Counted from the first letter of the stretch, positions 1 through 10,483 are shown. The stretch: DNA of 64,000 nt from Cupriavidus pauculus (GCF_002858765.1 NZ_PJRP01000009.1:124001-188000); one strand, 5' to 3'. Notes: a model not told the origin generated them from the letters alone. Numbers and translations: made by a program.

Positions 1-1
1 T

Positions 2-217
2 GCGCCACGGGGAAACCGTGTCCCCGCCGCCGGGACTACCCCGTGCGTCACGCTGACGTCCATGCTGATCCGGCGTCAGCCGTTCATGCTCGACCTGGTG
101 ACCCTGAACGGCAATACGACGATCGTCGATTTCGAGTACTGGCGTTACGTGGACAGACTGCCCGCCGACGCTGCCGTGCCGGCTGCCGGACGCGCCGTCA
201 ACGCATCCACGGCCTGA
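2..217 (+). CDS. 3' end of an unidentified gene (partial)
   Basis: An open frame enters from the left edge and stops with TGA at 215-217. Its last residues read FEYWRYVDRLPADAAV, then an alanine-rich tail. I do not recognise the family. A histidine-phosphatase-like C-terminus is possible but not supported by any visible catalytic motif. It overlaps the 3' end of the convergent heptosyltransferase gene by about 73 bp, which is long for a real pair, so this may be a chance frame. Confidence 0.3.
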   Translation, partial: APRGNRVPAAGTTPCVTLTSMLIRRQPFMLDLVTLNGNTTIVDFEYWRYVDRLPADAAVPAAGRAVNASTA

Positions 218-1170
218 ACGACGTCCGCCACTTCGGGAATCACGCCCTTGTCCCCCACCGAGATCGAGACGCCGGGGGTCATCACGCCAATATGGCTCGG
301 GTCTACATCGATGAACACCATGACGGTCGGCCGGCGCAGGCTGTCGGCCAGATGCACGAAGCCGGTGTTGGCACCGACGACCAGGTCTGATTCATTCACG
401 CGCTGGGCCAGTTCGGTGATCGACATGGCCGGCAGGATATCGGCGTTGGGAATTTCAGCCGCCAGCGACTTCGCCGTGGCCAGCTCCACCTCGGAGCCCC
501 ATGCCAGCTGTACGCGGAAGCCGCGTGCGGACAGGGCCTGACCGACACCGAGCCAACGGTCCATCGGCCATTTCATCTCGTTCTGCCGACGCGCCTTCGT
601 GTCACGCGAGGTAGCGGGGAACAGAAACGCCCGACGCACGCCATCGGTGTGGAACGGTGCCGGCGGCTTGGGCAGATTCAGTTCGTACTTTTCTTCGCCC
701 TCGACCTTGTAGCCAAGCGCATCGGCCACGACGAGGCGCATCTTGTGACGGCCCGTTGCGTCGCCGTGCGGCCCAAAAATCTCGTTGTACGCGAAGACCG
801 CACCCGGCTCGCCCAGAAATTCGGCGGCATAGCCAAGCTTGCGCGGCGAACGTGCCAGATATGCCGTAATGGCGCTCTTGTACACGCCGTGCACGTCGAT
901 CACCACGTCGTACTTGCGCCTGCGAATCGCCCAGATGGCCTTGGCGATCTGTTTGAAGTCGCCCCAGCTGCGGCTGCGCTTGAAGCGCCGCAAAGGCGCA
1001 TCGATCACGCGATCGACGCCAATCGTCCAGCGGGGGATGTCTGCGCAGTACGAGTCCACGACCCAGTCGATCTTGGCGTCTGGGTACTGGCGGCGAAGAT
1101 CGGCAACCAACGGCAGGGTCTGGGCCATATCGCCAAGCGACGTCAACTTGAGCAGAAGGATATGTTTCAT
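145..1170 (-). CDS. waaC: Lipopolysaccharide heptosyltransferase I
   Basis: A GT9-family glycosyltransferase of 341 residues that adds the first heptose to Kdo of the LPS inner core from ADP-heptose, on the cytoplasmic face of the inner membrane. The N-terminus MKHILLLKLTSLGDM is the typical start of WaaC/RfaC; upstream in-frame starts would add about 25 unlikely residues, so ATG 1170 was chosen. The C-terminal half carries LVVGANTGFVHLA, the family's nucleotide-sugar site (usually GxDTGxxHLA, here with N for D). Length is close to the usual 320-350. WaaC is the best fit from the N-terminus; WaaF is less likely. Confidence 0.88.
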   Translation of the reverse strand: MKHILLLKLTSLGDMAQTLPLVADLRRQYPDAKIDWVVDSYCADIPRWTIGVDRVIDAPLRRFKRSRSWGDFKQIAKAIWAIRRRKYDVVIDVHGVYKSAITAYLARSPRKLGYAAEFLGEPGAVFAYNEIFGPHGDATGRHKMRLVVADALGYKVEGEEKYELNLPKPPAPFHTDGVRRAFLFPATSRDTKARRQNEMKWPMDRWLGVGQALSARGFRVQLAWGSEVELATAKSLAAEIPNADILPAMSITELAQRVNESDLVVGANTGFVHLADSLRRPTVMVFIDVDPSHIGVMTPGVSISVGDKGVIPEVADVVQAVDALTARPAAGTAASAGSLST

Positions 1171-1369
1171 TCCGGGAGCGCGATTTGTGGCAATCAAGGT
1201 GGACAATCCGCGCAGACTTGCACGAACTGACGAGCGAACCAGCATTTCCGACGAACGCAGCTGGTGGAGTCGGGGCTGGGATAGCCCGCTAGTATAGCGG
1301 CATCCCTTTCCCGCTCTGTAACTGTTTGTCGCCTTGGCGGCTCACCAGCCACCGGCCCCGGATGCCGCC

Positions 1370-1984
1370 TCAGGACCAGGCGGAAGTGTCCGCCACCACC
1401 GTCGCAAAGCGGTCGTTCAGCGCGGCCAGCGTGACCCGGTGCAGTTCGGCGGCGCTGAGCGGGTCGCCGCCCAGTGGGTCCGGCAAATCACGTGTGGCGC
1501 AGGCCGCGGCGACCAGCGTCACCCGATACCCATGATCCAGCGCCGACCGCACGGTGGCGCTGATGCACATGTGGGTCTGGAAGCCGGCCACGATCAGTTC
1601 CTTGCGGCCCAGCGCGCCAAGCCGCTCCGCCAGATCGGTGCCCGCAAAGCTGTTGGGCAGGTTCTTGATGACCGTCTGCTCACCATCGACCGGGGTCACG
1701 CCTTCGATAATCGCCGCAAACGGCCCGGACGGGTCAAACGCGCCACCGGGCTTGCCGTGGTGTACCACGTGAATCACGGGCGTGCCGTGCTGGCGCGCCA
1801 GCGACAGCAGCGCGGCGCACTCGGCCACGGCCTCCGGCATGCCAGTCAAGGGCAGCTTGCCATCCACGTACTCGCGCTGGTGATCCACCAGCACCAGTAC
1901 GGCATCTGACCAGGCCGACGGCTGGCGGCTGGCGCCAGCGGCGTCGAGCAGGGTGAAAGGCTTGGCGGCAGGCGTTGCGGGCAT
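1370..1984 (-). CDS. Isochorismatase-family cysteine hydrolase
   Basis: A 204-residue hydrolase of the isochorismatase/nicotinamidase superfamily. The catalytic triad can be read: Asp in LVLVDHQREYVD, Lys in VIKNLPNSF and the nucleophile Cys in THMCISATVRSA. Cytosolic, no signal peptide. ATG 1984 has a good ribosome binding site (GGAGAT); the longer open frame upstream crosses the intergenic region and the start of the divergent LysR gene. The pairing suggests the regulator controls this gene. The substrate cannot be told from sequence; members hydrolyse isochorismate, nicotinamide, ureidoacrylate or carbamoylated compounds. Confidence 0.88.
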   Translation of the reverse strand: MPATPAAKPFTLLDAAGASRQPSAWSDAVLVLVDHQREYVDGKLPLTGMPEAVAECAALLSLARQHGTPVIHVVHHGKPGGAFDPSGPFAAIIEGVTPVDGEQTVIKNLPNSFAGTDLAERLGALGRKELIVAGFQTHMCISATVRSALDHGYRVTLVAAACATRDLPDPLGGDPLSAAELHRVTLAALNDRFATVVADTSAWS

Positions 1985-2072
1985 AGGGATCTCCGTACGA
2001 TGAAAAGTGGCTATGCAGGCATCGTAGAGGTCGGTAAGCTGTACGCCAATTAGCCACCAGATCACAATTACT

Positions 2073-2933
2073 GTGCAAAAAAGCACAATCACCTGGGACG
2101 ACCTGCTGACACTGTCCACGCTGATGCGGGTCGGCAGCTACTCGGCCTGCGCCCGCGAACTCGATATCACCCACGCCACCGCCATCCGGCGCATCCGACG
2201 GCTGGAAACCGCGCTGGGCAAACCCGTGGCCACGCGCACGGACGGAACCTTTGTGCTGACCGCCGCCGGGCGCAATGCATTGGCCGCCGCGCGCGAGATG
2301 GAACAATCCGCCGACCGGCTGCTGCGAGAGATAGAAGGCGCCAGCCCGGGCGTGTCTGGCGTGGTACGGGTCGCCGCAACGGCCTCGCTGGGCAGCCATT
2401 TCCTGACACCACGACTGCCCGCCTTCTACGCGCGCAATCCCGATGTGGAAGTGCGGCTCGAAGTGGATAACCGCGTCACCAGCCTGGCGCGCCGCCGGGC
2501 GCATATCGCCGTACGTCTGGCTCGGCCGCAGGAAGATTCACTGGTCGCGCAGCGCGCCGGCACGATCCGCTTCGGGCTCTATGCCCCCACCGCCATGTCC
2601 GCCGCCATGGCGGAGTCACGCGACACGCCGCTGTGCGGACTGCTCGACGAAGGCTTCTCCCTGCCGGAAGTCGAGTGGCCACAGGCCCTGGGGCGGCGCT
2701 TCTCGTTCCAGTCCAACAGCTTCGTGGCCGTACGCGAAGGCGTGCGCGCCGGGCTTGGCGTGGCGCTGCTGCCCCACTACCTGGCTGCCGCCGAACCCGG
2801 CGTGACGCTGGTCCGCAATGTTCCCGAGGTCATGCGCGAAATCTGGCTTGCCTACCCGCCCGAGTTTCGCGGCGCCTCGCGTTTCAGGCCGGTCATCGAA
2901 TGGCTGGCGCAAGCACTGACAGACTGCCCCTGA
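2073..2933 (+). CDS. LysR-family transcriptional regulator
   Basis: A 286-residue LysR-type regulator. The N-terminal winged helix-turn-helix spans about residues 8-65 (LLTLSTLMRVGSYSACAREL, then ITHATAIRRIRRLE). A periplasmic-binding-protein-like effector domain starts near residue 90. The predicted start is GTG 2073. It is divergent from the isochorismatase-family gene with an 88 bp gap, the usual layout for a LysR regulator and its target. Effector unknown. Confidence 0.9.
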   Translation: MQKSTITWDDLLTLSTLMRVGSYSACARELDITHATAIRRIRRLETALGKPVATRTDGTFVLTAAGRNALAAAREMEQSADRLLREIEGASPGVSGVVRVAATASLGSHFLTPRLPAFYARNPDVEVRLEVDNRVTSLARRRAHIAVRLARPQEDSLVAQRAGTIRFGLYAPTAMSAAMAESRDTPLCGLLDEGFSLPEVEWPQALGRRFSFQSNSFVAVREGVRAGLGVALLPHYLAAAEPGVTLVRNVPEVMREIWLAYPPEFRGASRFRPVIEWLAQALTDCP

Positions 2934-3172
2934 GCCGCACAAGGCACTCACGGTGTCGCGTCGCCACCACGACGCGCCGCATACGCCACCCCATGTGGGA
3001 AGCCGCACGTGTTTCCGCCGCTACTCTCGACGAAAGAAATAGCAGTTCTGCTACGCTTTGAACCGGCTGCCGACGTTGCATCGTCAAGGTGTCTCCAGGA
3101 AATGGGCAGGGTCGTTGCATTGAAGCCCAGGCAACCGGAAAACGGGTCAGTGCGCAGAACAAAAAGAGATTC

Positions 3173-5161
3173 ATGCGGCACTCATTGAAGTATCGAATGG
3201 CAATCGCGGCCGCGACGGTGGTCACGCTGGTATTCGTGGTGCGGGTCGGGTTCTCCCAGGTCTACGCATACACACGCCTGAAGGAAGTCGTTCAGGCCCA
3301 GCAGGACACTCTCGTCAAGCTGGTTGCCGATCAACTCGACGAAAAGCTCGAGTCGCGCGCCGTCGTATTGCGCCGGCTCGCGCGCACGCTCGCGCCTGTG
3401 CTCGACCATCCGCCTGGGCAACTGCGCCAGGTGGCCATCGACACGGTGGACATGCCCGAACACTTCAATGCCACCTTCCTGGCCTCGACCGATGGCACCG
3501 TTGTCTTCAGCACCGCGGTGCCCGACGGCGTGAAGATGAACGTAGGTGATCGCGACTACTTCAGGGCCATCGTCAACGGCGCGGACTTTGCCGTCTCCGA
3601 TCTGCTCCAGGGCAAGCACTCGAGCGCCCCCGGCGTGATCCTGGCCGTGCCGCTGCATGACAGCCATGGGCAACTGCGCGGTGTGGTGGGAGGCGTGCTG
3701 AACCTGTCGGCTGAGAATTTCCTGCGCGAACTGGCGCAACACCGCGTGGGCGTCACCGGCTTCTACTGCCTGGTGTCGGCGGGCCCGAATCCACGCTACG
3801 CGATGCACCCCGACGCGGCAAAGGTGCTCACCCCCGCCCAGGCCGTCGGAGAATCCTGCGGCGCCGAAGCCCCCGAGTCGGAACTGGAATCGTTGTGGCC
3901 ACAACAGCCTGTGGTGGCGCGCTTCCTGCTGGAGTCCAATGGATGGGAAGTGATTACCGTCCTGCCGGCCGCCGAAGCCTACTCGCCGCTGGTCGAAGTC
4001 CGGCACCGGGCCGTTATCCTGGGCTTCGTGACGCTGCTGGCCGCCGCGATACTGATGTGGGCCGTCATCCGGCACCTCCTGGCGCCGCTGGAACACCTGC
4101 ACCGCACTGTGCGTCGCCTTTGCGAGCAGCCAGCCGCCATGGCGGACCTGCCGGTACGCCGCGATGACGAAATCGGCGAACTGGCCGGCGCATTCTCGGA
4201 AGTCATGACCCAGCTGATCGAGCGGGAAGCCGCGCTGAAGGCCGCCAACGGCAACGCAGCCGCCAGCGAGAAGCGCCTGGAAGCGATCGCCAACCACGTC
4301 CCCGACCTGGTGGCCTTTGTCGATGCCAGCGAGCGCTTCGTGTTCGTCAACCACGCCTACGCACGCCATTTCGGCTTGCCGGCCGACCAGATCACCGGGC
4401 TCTCGCTGCGAGAACTGTGGGGCACCCCCGAGTACGTGGCCAACAAGCCATACCTGGAACAGGCATGCGCCGGAGAATCCGTCACCTTCAGCCGCGAAAA
4501 CGCCGAGGGCCGGGCCTGGGAGATGACCTTCCAGCCCGCCTGGAACGATGCGAAGGACGCCGTCACCGGGCTGCACATGTTCGCGCGTGACATTACTGGC
4601 GAACGCCAGAAGCTGCGCTCGCTGGAAGCCCAGACCCTGTCCGATCACCTGACCGGCCTGCTCAACCGCAAGGGCTTCGACCGCCGCCTGCAGGAAACCA
4701 TGGCCCGCGCCGATGCCGGTGGCTATCGCACCGCGCTGCTGCTGGTGGATCTCGACGACTTCAAGGCCGTCAACGACACCTACGGGCACCCGATCGGCGA
4801 CCAGCTGCTGATCGCCTTCGCAGAGCGCCTGCGCGCCTGCGTGCGAACCGGCGACGCCGTGGCACGGATCGGCGGCGACGAATTCGCCATCGTGCTCGAC
4901 AACGTCGGCAACCCCAATACGGTCGAACGCATCGCCCATACGGTCGTCCATGCCGCCATGCGGCCATTCGACATCGACGGACACCGGCTGGTATCCACGG
5001 CCAGCGTGGGCAGCGCCATGCATCGGCCGGACCAGCACACGTCGGTCAGCGAGATATTCATGCGCGCCGACATGGCGCTCTACGATGCCAAGCGGAACGG
5101 CAAGGCCTGCTATGCGTCGACGGGGGCCCATCGAGCCGTCGACACTGAGACGAACGCCTGA
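3173..5161 (+). CDS. Membrane diguanylate cyclase with Cache, HAMP, PAS and GGDEF domains
   Basis: A 662-residue sensor that makes c-di-GMP from two GTP. Order: transmembrane helix at about 12-30, periplasmic Cache-type sensor about 35-280, second helix about 283-303, HAMP, PAS about 370-490 and a GGDEF domain about 500-655. The active-site motif is intact (RIGGDEFAIVL) and an inhibitory I-site, RTGD, lies exactly five residues before it, so product feedback inhibition is expected. ATG 3173 gives a proper N-terminus before helix 1; an upstream in-frame start adds 28 non-conserved residues. Its 3' end overlaps the convergent ATPase gene by 52 bp. Confidence 0.9.
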   Translation: MRHSLKYRMAIAAATVVTLVFVVRVGFSQVYAYTRLKEVVQAQQDTLVKLVADQLDEKLESRAVVLRRLARTLAPVLDHPPGQLRQVAIDTVDMPEHFNATFLASTDGTVVFSTAVPDGVKMNVGDRDYFRAIVNGADFAVSDLLQGKHSSAPGVILAVPLHDSHGQLRGVVGGVLNLSAENFLRELAQHRVGVTGFYCLVSAGPNPRYAMHPDAAKVLTPAQAVGESCGAEAPESELESLWPQQPVVARFLLESNGWEVITVLPAAEAYSPLVEVRHRAVILGFVTLLAAAILMWAVIRHLLAPLEHLHRTVRRLCEQPAAMADLPVRRDDEIGELAGAFSEVMTQLIEREAALKAANGNAAASEKRLEAIANHVPDLVAFVDASERFVFVNHAYARHFGLPADQITGLSLRELWGTPEYVANKPYLEQACAGESVTFSRENAEGRAWEMTFQPAWNDAKDAVTGLHMFARDITGERQKLRSLEAQTLSDHLTGLLNRKGFDRRLQETMARADAGGYRTALLLVDLDDFKAVNDTYGHPIGDQLLIAFAERLRACVRTGDAVARIGGDEFAIVLDNVGNPNTVERIAHTVVHAAMRPFDIDGHRLVSTASVGSAMHRPDQHTSVSEIFMRADMALYDAKRNGKACYASTGAHRAVDTETNA

Positions 5162-6390
5162 CGGCATGTACCGACCCAGAGCGGAAACGTTTCGTCATCG
5201 CCGAAATCGACCGAATCCTCTTCGTATGGGCTGATTCCCGGAATAGGCGGCACGATGTCCAGTAGGCCGGCCCATCGCATGGCCGCTGCCACAACGGGGT
5301 CTTCGAGCATGTAGACGCCCACTGTCGATTTCCACACCAGGCGCTTGTCCGCAAGCACCGTTAGCGCCTGCTCCACGCGATCGACATCGATCTGGCCGTC
5401 CCATCCAGGATCAATGCGGCGAACCACGTCCGAGTAGGCGGACATGGTCGCAGGATCGAAGCCGGCCCGGGTCTTGTCGATGGTCGCCATAACCCGAGCC
5501 ACGGCAGACTCCACTACGGGCAAACGCCCGATGACTTCAAGCAGGTCCATATGCATCTCATTGGACTGCCGGTCGATCGCCCGACGGAGAGTCCTCGTCG
5601 CATCGCCATACTGAAAGCTGCCGCCCGCAATGGCCTCGAGGGTAGCGTCCGCCAATACTTCAGGACGATATCCGGCTCTCCGGAAGAGCAACGCGCAAGC
5701 ATCCGGGCCGAGCGACGCCGGCAGTCCGTGATGCTGGTGGAACCAGTCCAGAAATTCACCATCGAGGGGTGGCAGCGAGATCCGCTTGGAACAGAAAAAC
5801 ACCTTGCTCCTGCCCAGCAGTGTCATCAGCTTGGCCCGATGCGAGCCGGTTGCCATGATCCGCATTCCATCGTGGGAAATATTCAGGGAATCGCGAGCTG
5901 CCTTGAGGACCGTCAGCAAACTGGTGCCACGCTGGGTCGTCAAACATTGCTGGGCTTCGTCCAGAATCAGCACGATGGCCCGCCGCGTCCTGTCGGACAG
6001 GGCCTCGAGTGCCTCCGATAGCCACATCCCATCGGACGTTGGGTGCGACACCAGGAACGACACGCCACCAAAGCCGATGCGTTCGAGACCGACTCGCCTT
6101 GCCAGTTGGGCGATCGCCCCTTCATGCGCCTTGAGCGTTTCGAGCACTGCCTTGGCAATCAGGTCTGCCGGATCGGCATCGGCATTCTTGGCCAGGTCGG
6201 CAACGATGACCACGGCACCCCGCCGCCTCAACGCAGACGCCAGATCATTGTTGAGAAACACCGACTTGCCTGTGCCCCGCGGCGCCGTCCGCACCACGCC
6301 AGAGCGCGCCGTTCTTTTGCCTTCGCTGTCGACAAGCAGCGCCGCAAGCTCGCAAGCCAACGCATGGCGTCTGAAAAAGGGTGGATTCAT
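5110..6390 (-). CDS. Orphan AAA-type ATPase of unknown role
   Basis: A 426-residue P-loop ATPase. Walker A is PRGTGKSVFLN at about residues 38-48 and Walker B is AIVLILDEAQQ at about 140-150, followed by a sensor-1-like segment (GMRIMATGSHRA). The C-terminal 180 residues look like a winged-helix region. This layout resembles STAND/Orc-Cdc6-like or TniB/ExeA-type ATPases, but no transposase, secretion or toxin partner is adjacent. ATG 6390 was chosen over GTG 6399; neither has a strong ribosome binding site. The 52 bp tail-to-tail overlap with the cyclase gene is unusual. Confidence 0.8.
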   Translation of the reverse strand: MNPPFFRRHALACELAALLVDSEGKRTARSGVVRTAPRGTGKSVFLNNDLASALRRRGAVVIVADLAKNADADPADLIAKAVLETLKAHEGAIAQLARRVGLERIGFGGVSFLVSHPTSDGMWLSEALEALSDRTRRAIVLILDEAQQCLTTQRGTSLLTVLKAARDSLNISHDGMRIMATGSHRAKLMTLLGRSKVFFCSKRISLPPLDGEFLDWFHQHHGLPASLGPDACALLFRRAGYRPEVLADATLEAIAGGSFQYGDATRTLRRAIDRQSNEMHMDLLEVIGRLPVVESAVARVMATIDKTRAGFDPATMSAYSDVVRRIDPGWDGQIDVDRVEQALTVLADKRLVWKSTVGVYMLEDPVVAAAMRWAGLLDIVPPIPGISPYEEDSVDFGDDETFPLWVGTCRQAFVSVSTARWAPVDA

Positions 6391-6502
6391 GATGTGCACC
6401 GGTTACCGACGAATTGCCCTCCGCCGATTCTATGGACCCCACCCCCACAGTCCACCCCTCACCCCCGACTGCAACAGCAATGTTCCAATCCTTAACAGAT
6501 CC

Positions 6503-6544
6503 ACAAAAAAATGAAGCGGTGACGCAACACGCGCCACCGCTTCA
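6503..6544 (-). terminator. Rho-independent terminator of the glp importer operon
   Basis: Arms TGAAGCGGTG (6512-6521) and CACCGCTTCA (6535-6544) form a 10 bp stem. On the minus strand it is followed by seven T residues (A-run 6505-6511). It lies about 34 bp past the glpV stop and is correctly oriented to end the glpSTPQ-DUF2160-glpV transcript. Confidence 0.85.
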
Positions 6545-6577
6545 CACTGCAGGCTGAACACCCCGTTCAGGGAGGGA

Positions 6578-8320
6578 TCAGCGAACTCGCCCTTCCTTCC
6601 ACGCCTGCAGCAGCTTGTCGTAGGCGATGGTCTCGCCCTTCGGCTTTTCGTTGTCGAGCTTCTTCCACGGCGCGTGTTCCGACGACAGCCACTTCGACGG
6701 ATCGCTCTTCGGATTCAGCTTCGGTGCGCACTGGGCCATGCCCGCGCGCTGCAGCCGGCCCATCACCTGGTCCATTTCCTCGGCCAGGTTGTCCATCGCG
6801 GCCTGCGGCGTCTTCTCGCCCGTCACCGCCGTGGCCACGTTTTTCCACCAGAGCTGCGCCAGCTTCGGATAGTCGGGCACGTTGTTGCCGGTCGGCGTCC
6901 AGGCCACGCGGGCCGGGCTGCGATAGAACTCGATCAGGCCACCGTACTTGGCCGCGTTCTTGGTCAGGTACTCGTGATGGATGTCGCTGTCGCGGATAAA
7001 GGTCAGGCCGGTCAGCGACTTCTTCAGCGACACCGTCTTCGACGTCACGAACTGCGCGTAGAGCCACGCGGCGGCCAGGCGGTTCGGGTCGGTGTTCTTG
7101 AAGAACGTCCACGAACCCACGTCCTGGTAGCCGTTCTGCATGCCCTGCTTCCAGTACGGGCCGTACGGCGACGGCGCCATGCGCCACTTCGGCGATCCGT
7201 CGGCATTGACCACCGGCAGGCCCTTCTTGGTCATGTCGGCCGTGAAGGCCGTGTACCAGAAGATCTGCTGGGCAACCTGGCCTTGCGCGGGCACCGGACC
7301 GGCCTCGGAGAACGTCATGCCCATGGCCTGCGGCGGGGCGTACTTCTTCATCCAATCGATGTACTTGGTCAGTGCGTAGACGGCAGCCGGGCTGTTGGTG
7401 GCGCCGCCGCGCGACACCGAGGCACCCACCGGCGTGCACTTGTCCTCGGCCACGCGGATGCCCCACTCGTCCACGGGCATGCCGTTGGGCAGGCCCTTGT
7501 CGGCCGAGCCGGCCATCGACAGCCAGGCATCGGTAAAACGCCAGCCCAGCGACGGGTCCTTCTTGCCGTAGTCCATGTGGCCGAAGACCTTCTTGCCGTC
7601 CAGTTCCTTCACGTCGTTGGTGAAGAAGTTGGCGATGTCCTCGTAGGCCGACCAGTTGGTCGGCACGCCCAGGTCATAGCCATACTTGGCCTTGAACTTG
7701 TCCTGCAGGTCCTTGCGCGCGAACCAGTCGGCGCGGAACCAGTACAGGTTGGCAAACTGCTGGTCGGGCAGCTGGTACAGCTTGCCATCCGGCGCCGTGG
7801 TGAACTTGGTGCCGATGAAGTCCTTGACGTCGATGCCGGGGTTGGTGAACTCCTTGCCCGCGCCGTTCATATAGTCGGACAACGGCAGGATGGCGCCGTA
7901 GCGGTAGTGCGTGCCGATCAGGTCGGAGTCCGAAATCCAGCCGTCGTAGATCGACTTGCCGGACTGCATCGACGTCTGCAGCTTCTCGACCACGTCCCCT
8001 TCCTGGATCAGGTCATGATTGACCTTGATGCCGGTGATTTCCTCGAAGGCCTTGGCCAGTGTCTTCGATTCGTACTCGTGCGTGGTGATGGTTTCCGACA
8101 CCACATTGATCTGGGTCACGCCCTTGGACTTGAGCTTGGCGGCGGCGTCGATGAACCACTTCATCTCGGCCTGCTGCTTGTCCTTGGCCAGCGACGACGG
8201 CTGGAATTCGCTGTCGATCCACTTTTTTGCCGCGGCCTCGTCGGCCCACGCGGCATGTCCGCATGTCAGTGCGGCCGCAAAGGCCAGGGCCGACATCCCC
8301 AACTTCATGCGCTCTTTCAT
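6578..8320 (-). CDS. glpV: Glycerol ABC transporter substrate-binding protein
   Basis: A 580-residue periplasmic binding protein that delivers glycerol to GlpPQ. The N-terminus has a Sec signal peptide (basic start, hydrophobic stretch, cleavage likely after GHAAWA). ATG 8320 has a strong ribosome binding site (GAGGAGA). Length fits the large GlpV-type binding proteins, longer than typical sugar-binding proteins. It is the last gene of the minus-strand importer operon and is preceded by a 137 bp leader with a hairpin, which may set its expression apart from the membrane subunits. Assignment rests mainly on operon context with glpR, glpK and glpD. Confidence 0.88.
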   Translation of the reverse strand: MKERMKLGMSALAFAAALTCGHAAWADEAAAKKWIDSEFQPSSLAKDKQQAEMKWFIDAAAKLKSKGVTQINVVSETITTHEYESKTLAKAFEEITGIKVNHDLIQEGDVVEKLQTSMQSGKSIYDGWISDSDLIGTHYRYGAILPLSDYMNGAGKEFTNPGIDVKDFIGTKFTTAPDGKLYQLPDQQFANLYWFRADWFARKDLQDKFKAKYGYDLGVPTNWSAYEDIANFFTNDVKELDGKKVFGHMDYGKKDPSLGWRFTDAWLSMAGSADKGLPNGMPVDEWGIRVAEDKCTPVGASVSRGGATNSPAAVYALTKYIDWMKKYAPPQAMGMTFSEAGPVPAQGQVAQQIFWYTAFTADMTKKGLPVVNADGSPKWRMAPSPYGPYWKQGMQNGYQDVGSWTFFKNTDPNRLAAAWLYAQFVTSKTVSLKKSLTGLTFIRDSDIHHEYLTKNAAKYGGLIEFYRSPARVAWTPTGNNVPDYPKLAQLWWKNVATAVTGEKTPQAAMDNLAEEMDQVMGRLQRAGMAQCAPKLNPKSDPSKWLSSEHAPWKKLDNEKPKGETIAYDKLLQAWKEGRVR

Positions 8321-8338
8321 TCGTTGTCTCCTCAGGTA

Positions 8339-8381
8339 CCCTTCCCCGGTTCTGTCACAGGGTTGCGGCCCCGGGGAAGGG
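8339..8381 (-). repeat. Intercistronic hairpin upstream of glpV
   Basis: A perfect 11 bp inverted repeat, CCCTTCCCCGG (8339-8349) and CCGGGGAAGGG (8371-8381), with a 21 nt loop, sits between the DUF2160 gene and glpV. There is no T-run on the minus strand, so it looks like an mRNA-processing or stabilising element rather than a terminator. Confidence 0.6.
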
Positions 8382-8457
8382 ACAAGATCTCGCAGCCCAT
8401 GCACAGCAACACCAGTTGAAACCCCTGCGGCCTGCTTGCCGGCGCCTTCCAGGCGCC

Positions 8458-8766
8458 TCAGCCCCGGCGCATGACGACCAGCAGCACCACGGCAGAAATG
8501 GCCGCGCTGATCCATACCGACGGCGCCTCCGCCAGCTGGAACCAGCCTTGCATCTTTTCGCCCAGGCCCACCCAGGCCAGGTTGATCCACGCCGCACACA
8601 TCAGCCCGATGAACAGGCGGTCGCCCCGCGTGGTGGCGATCGGCAGGAAGCCCTTGCGCTCCACGGTGGGCGCGCGCACTTCCCAGATCGTCATGCCAAT
8701 CAGCATCACCACCACCAGGGTAAAAAATACCGCCACCGGGGTGGTCCATACCATCCAGTTCAGCAT
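8458..8766 (-). CDS. DUF2160 small membrane protein of the glycerol importer
   Basis: A 102-residue integral membrane protein with about three hydrophobic segments. The N-terminal part (MLNWMVWTTPVAVFF) and its place between glpQ and glpV fit DUF2160, a family found in proteobacterial glycerol ABC importer operons. Molecular role unknown; it may be an accessory membrane subunit. It starts 9 bp after the glpQ stop, so it is surely cotranscribed. Confidence 0.85.
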   Translation of the reverse strand: MLNWMVWTTPVAVFFTLVVVMLIGMTIWEVRAPTVERKGFLPIATTRGDRLFIGLMCAAWINLAWVGLGEKMQGWFQLAEAPSVWISAAISAVVLLVVMRRG

Positions 8767-8775
8767 CGCGACTCC

Positions 8776-9598
8776 TTACACGCGGCCCATCGCGAAACCC
8801 TTCGCGATGTAGTGCCGGACGAACCAGATCACGATCGCGCCTGGCACGATGGTCAGCACGCCGGCCGCGGCCAGCACACCCCAGTCCATGCCCGACGCCG
8901 ATACCGTGCGCGTCATCGTCGCCACGATCGGCTTGGCGTTGACCGATGTCAGCGTGCGCGCCAGCAGCAGCTCTACCCAGCTGAACATGAAGCAGAAGAA
9001 CGCGGCCACGCCCACGCCGGCCTTGATCAGCGGCAGGAAGATCGTCAGGAAGAAGCGCGGGAACGAATAGCCATCCACGTAGGCGGTCTCGTCGATCTCG
9101 CGCGGCACGCCGGACATGAAGCCTTCCAGGATCCACACGGCCAGCGGCACGTTGAACACCAGGTGGGCCAGCGCCACGCCAAGGTGGGTATCCATCAGCC
9201 CCAACGTCGTATAAAGCTGAAAAAAAGGCAGCAGGAACACGGCCGGCGGGGTCATGCGGTTGGTCAGCAGCCAGAAGAACACGTGCTTGTCGCCAATGAA
9301 CTGGTAGCGCGAGAACGCGTAGGCTGCCGGCAGCGCCACGGAGATGGAAATCACCGTGTTGAGCACGACGTAGATCAGCGAATTGATATAGCCGGAGTAC
9401 CACGACGCATCGGTGAAGATCGTCACATAGTGTTCCAGCGTGACCGTCGCGGGCCACAGCGACAGCGAGGACACGATCTCCTCGTTGGTCTTGAACGACA
9501 TGTTCACCATCCAGTAGATCGGGACGATGGCGAACAGCAGGTACAACGTCAGGAAGACCGGACGCCACCGGCCTGGACGGTGGCCTGGGAGCTTTCGA

Positions 9599-9606
<8 letters not shown>
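8776..9606 (-). CDS. glpQ: Glycerol ABC transporter permease GlpQ
   Basis: A 276-residue inner-membrane permease of the MalG/carbohydrate-uptake class with about six transmembrane helices. The EAA loop that docks with the ATPase is visible near residues 185-205 (DETAYVDGYSFPRFFLTIFL). The start overlaps the end of glpP by 8 bp, showing translational coupling. With GlpP it forms the channel of the glycerol importer. This GlpQ is unrelated to the E. coli glycerophosphodiesterase of the same name. Confidence 0.9.

Positions 9607-10479
<873 letters not shown>

Positions 10480-10483
<4 letters not shown>

Noticed and set aside
3182-5167. 661-residue open frame antisense to the Cache-PAS-GGDEF gene
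   Set aside because: Shadow of a well-supported cyclase gene; no recognisable motif.
6674-8419. 581-residue open frame antisense to glpV
   Set aside because: GlpV has a signal peptide, family length and operon position; the antisense frame is Arg/His-rich noise.
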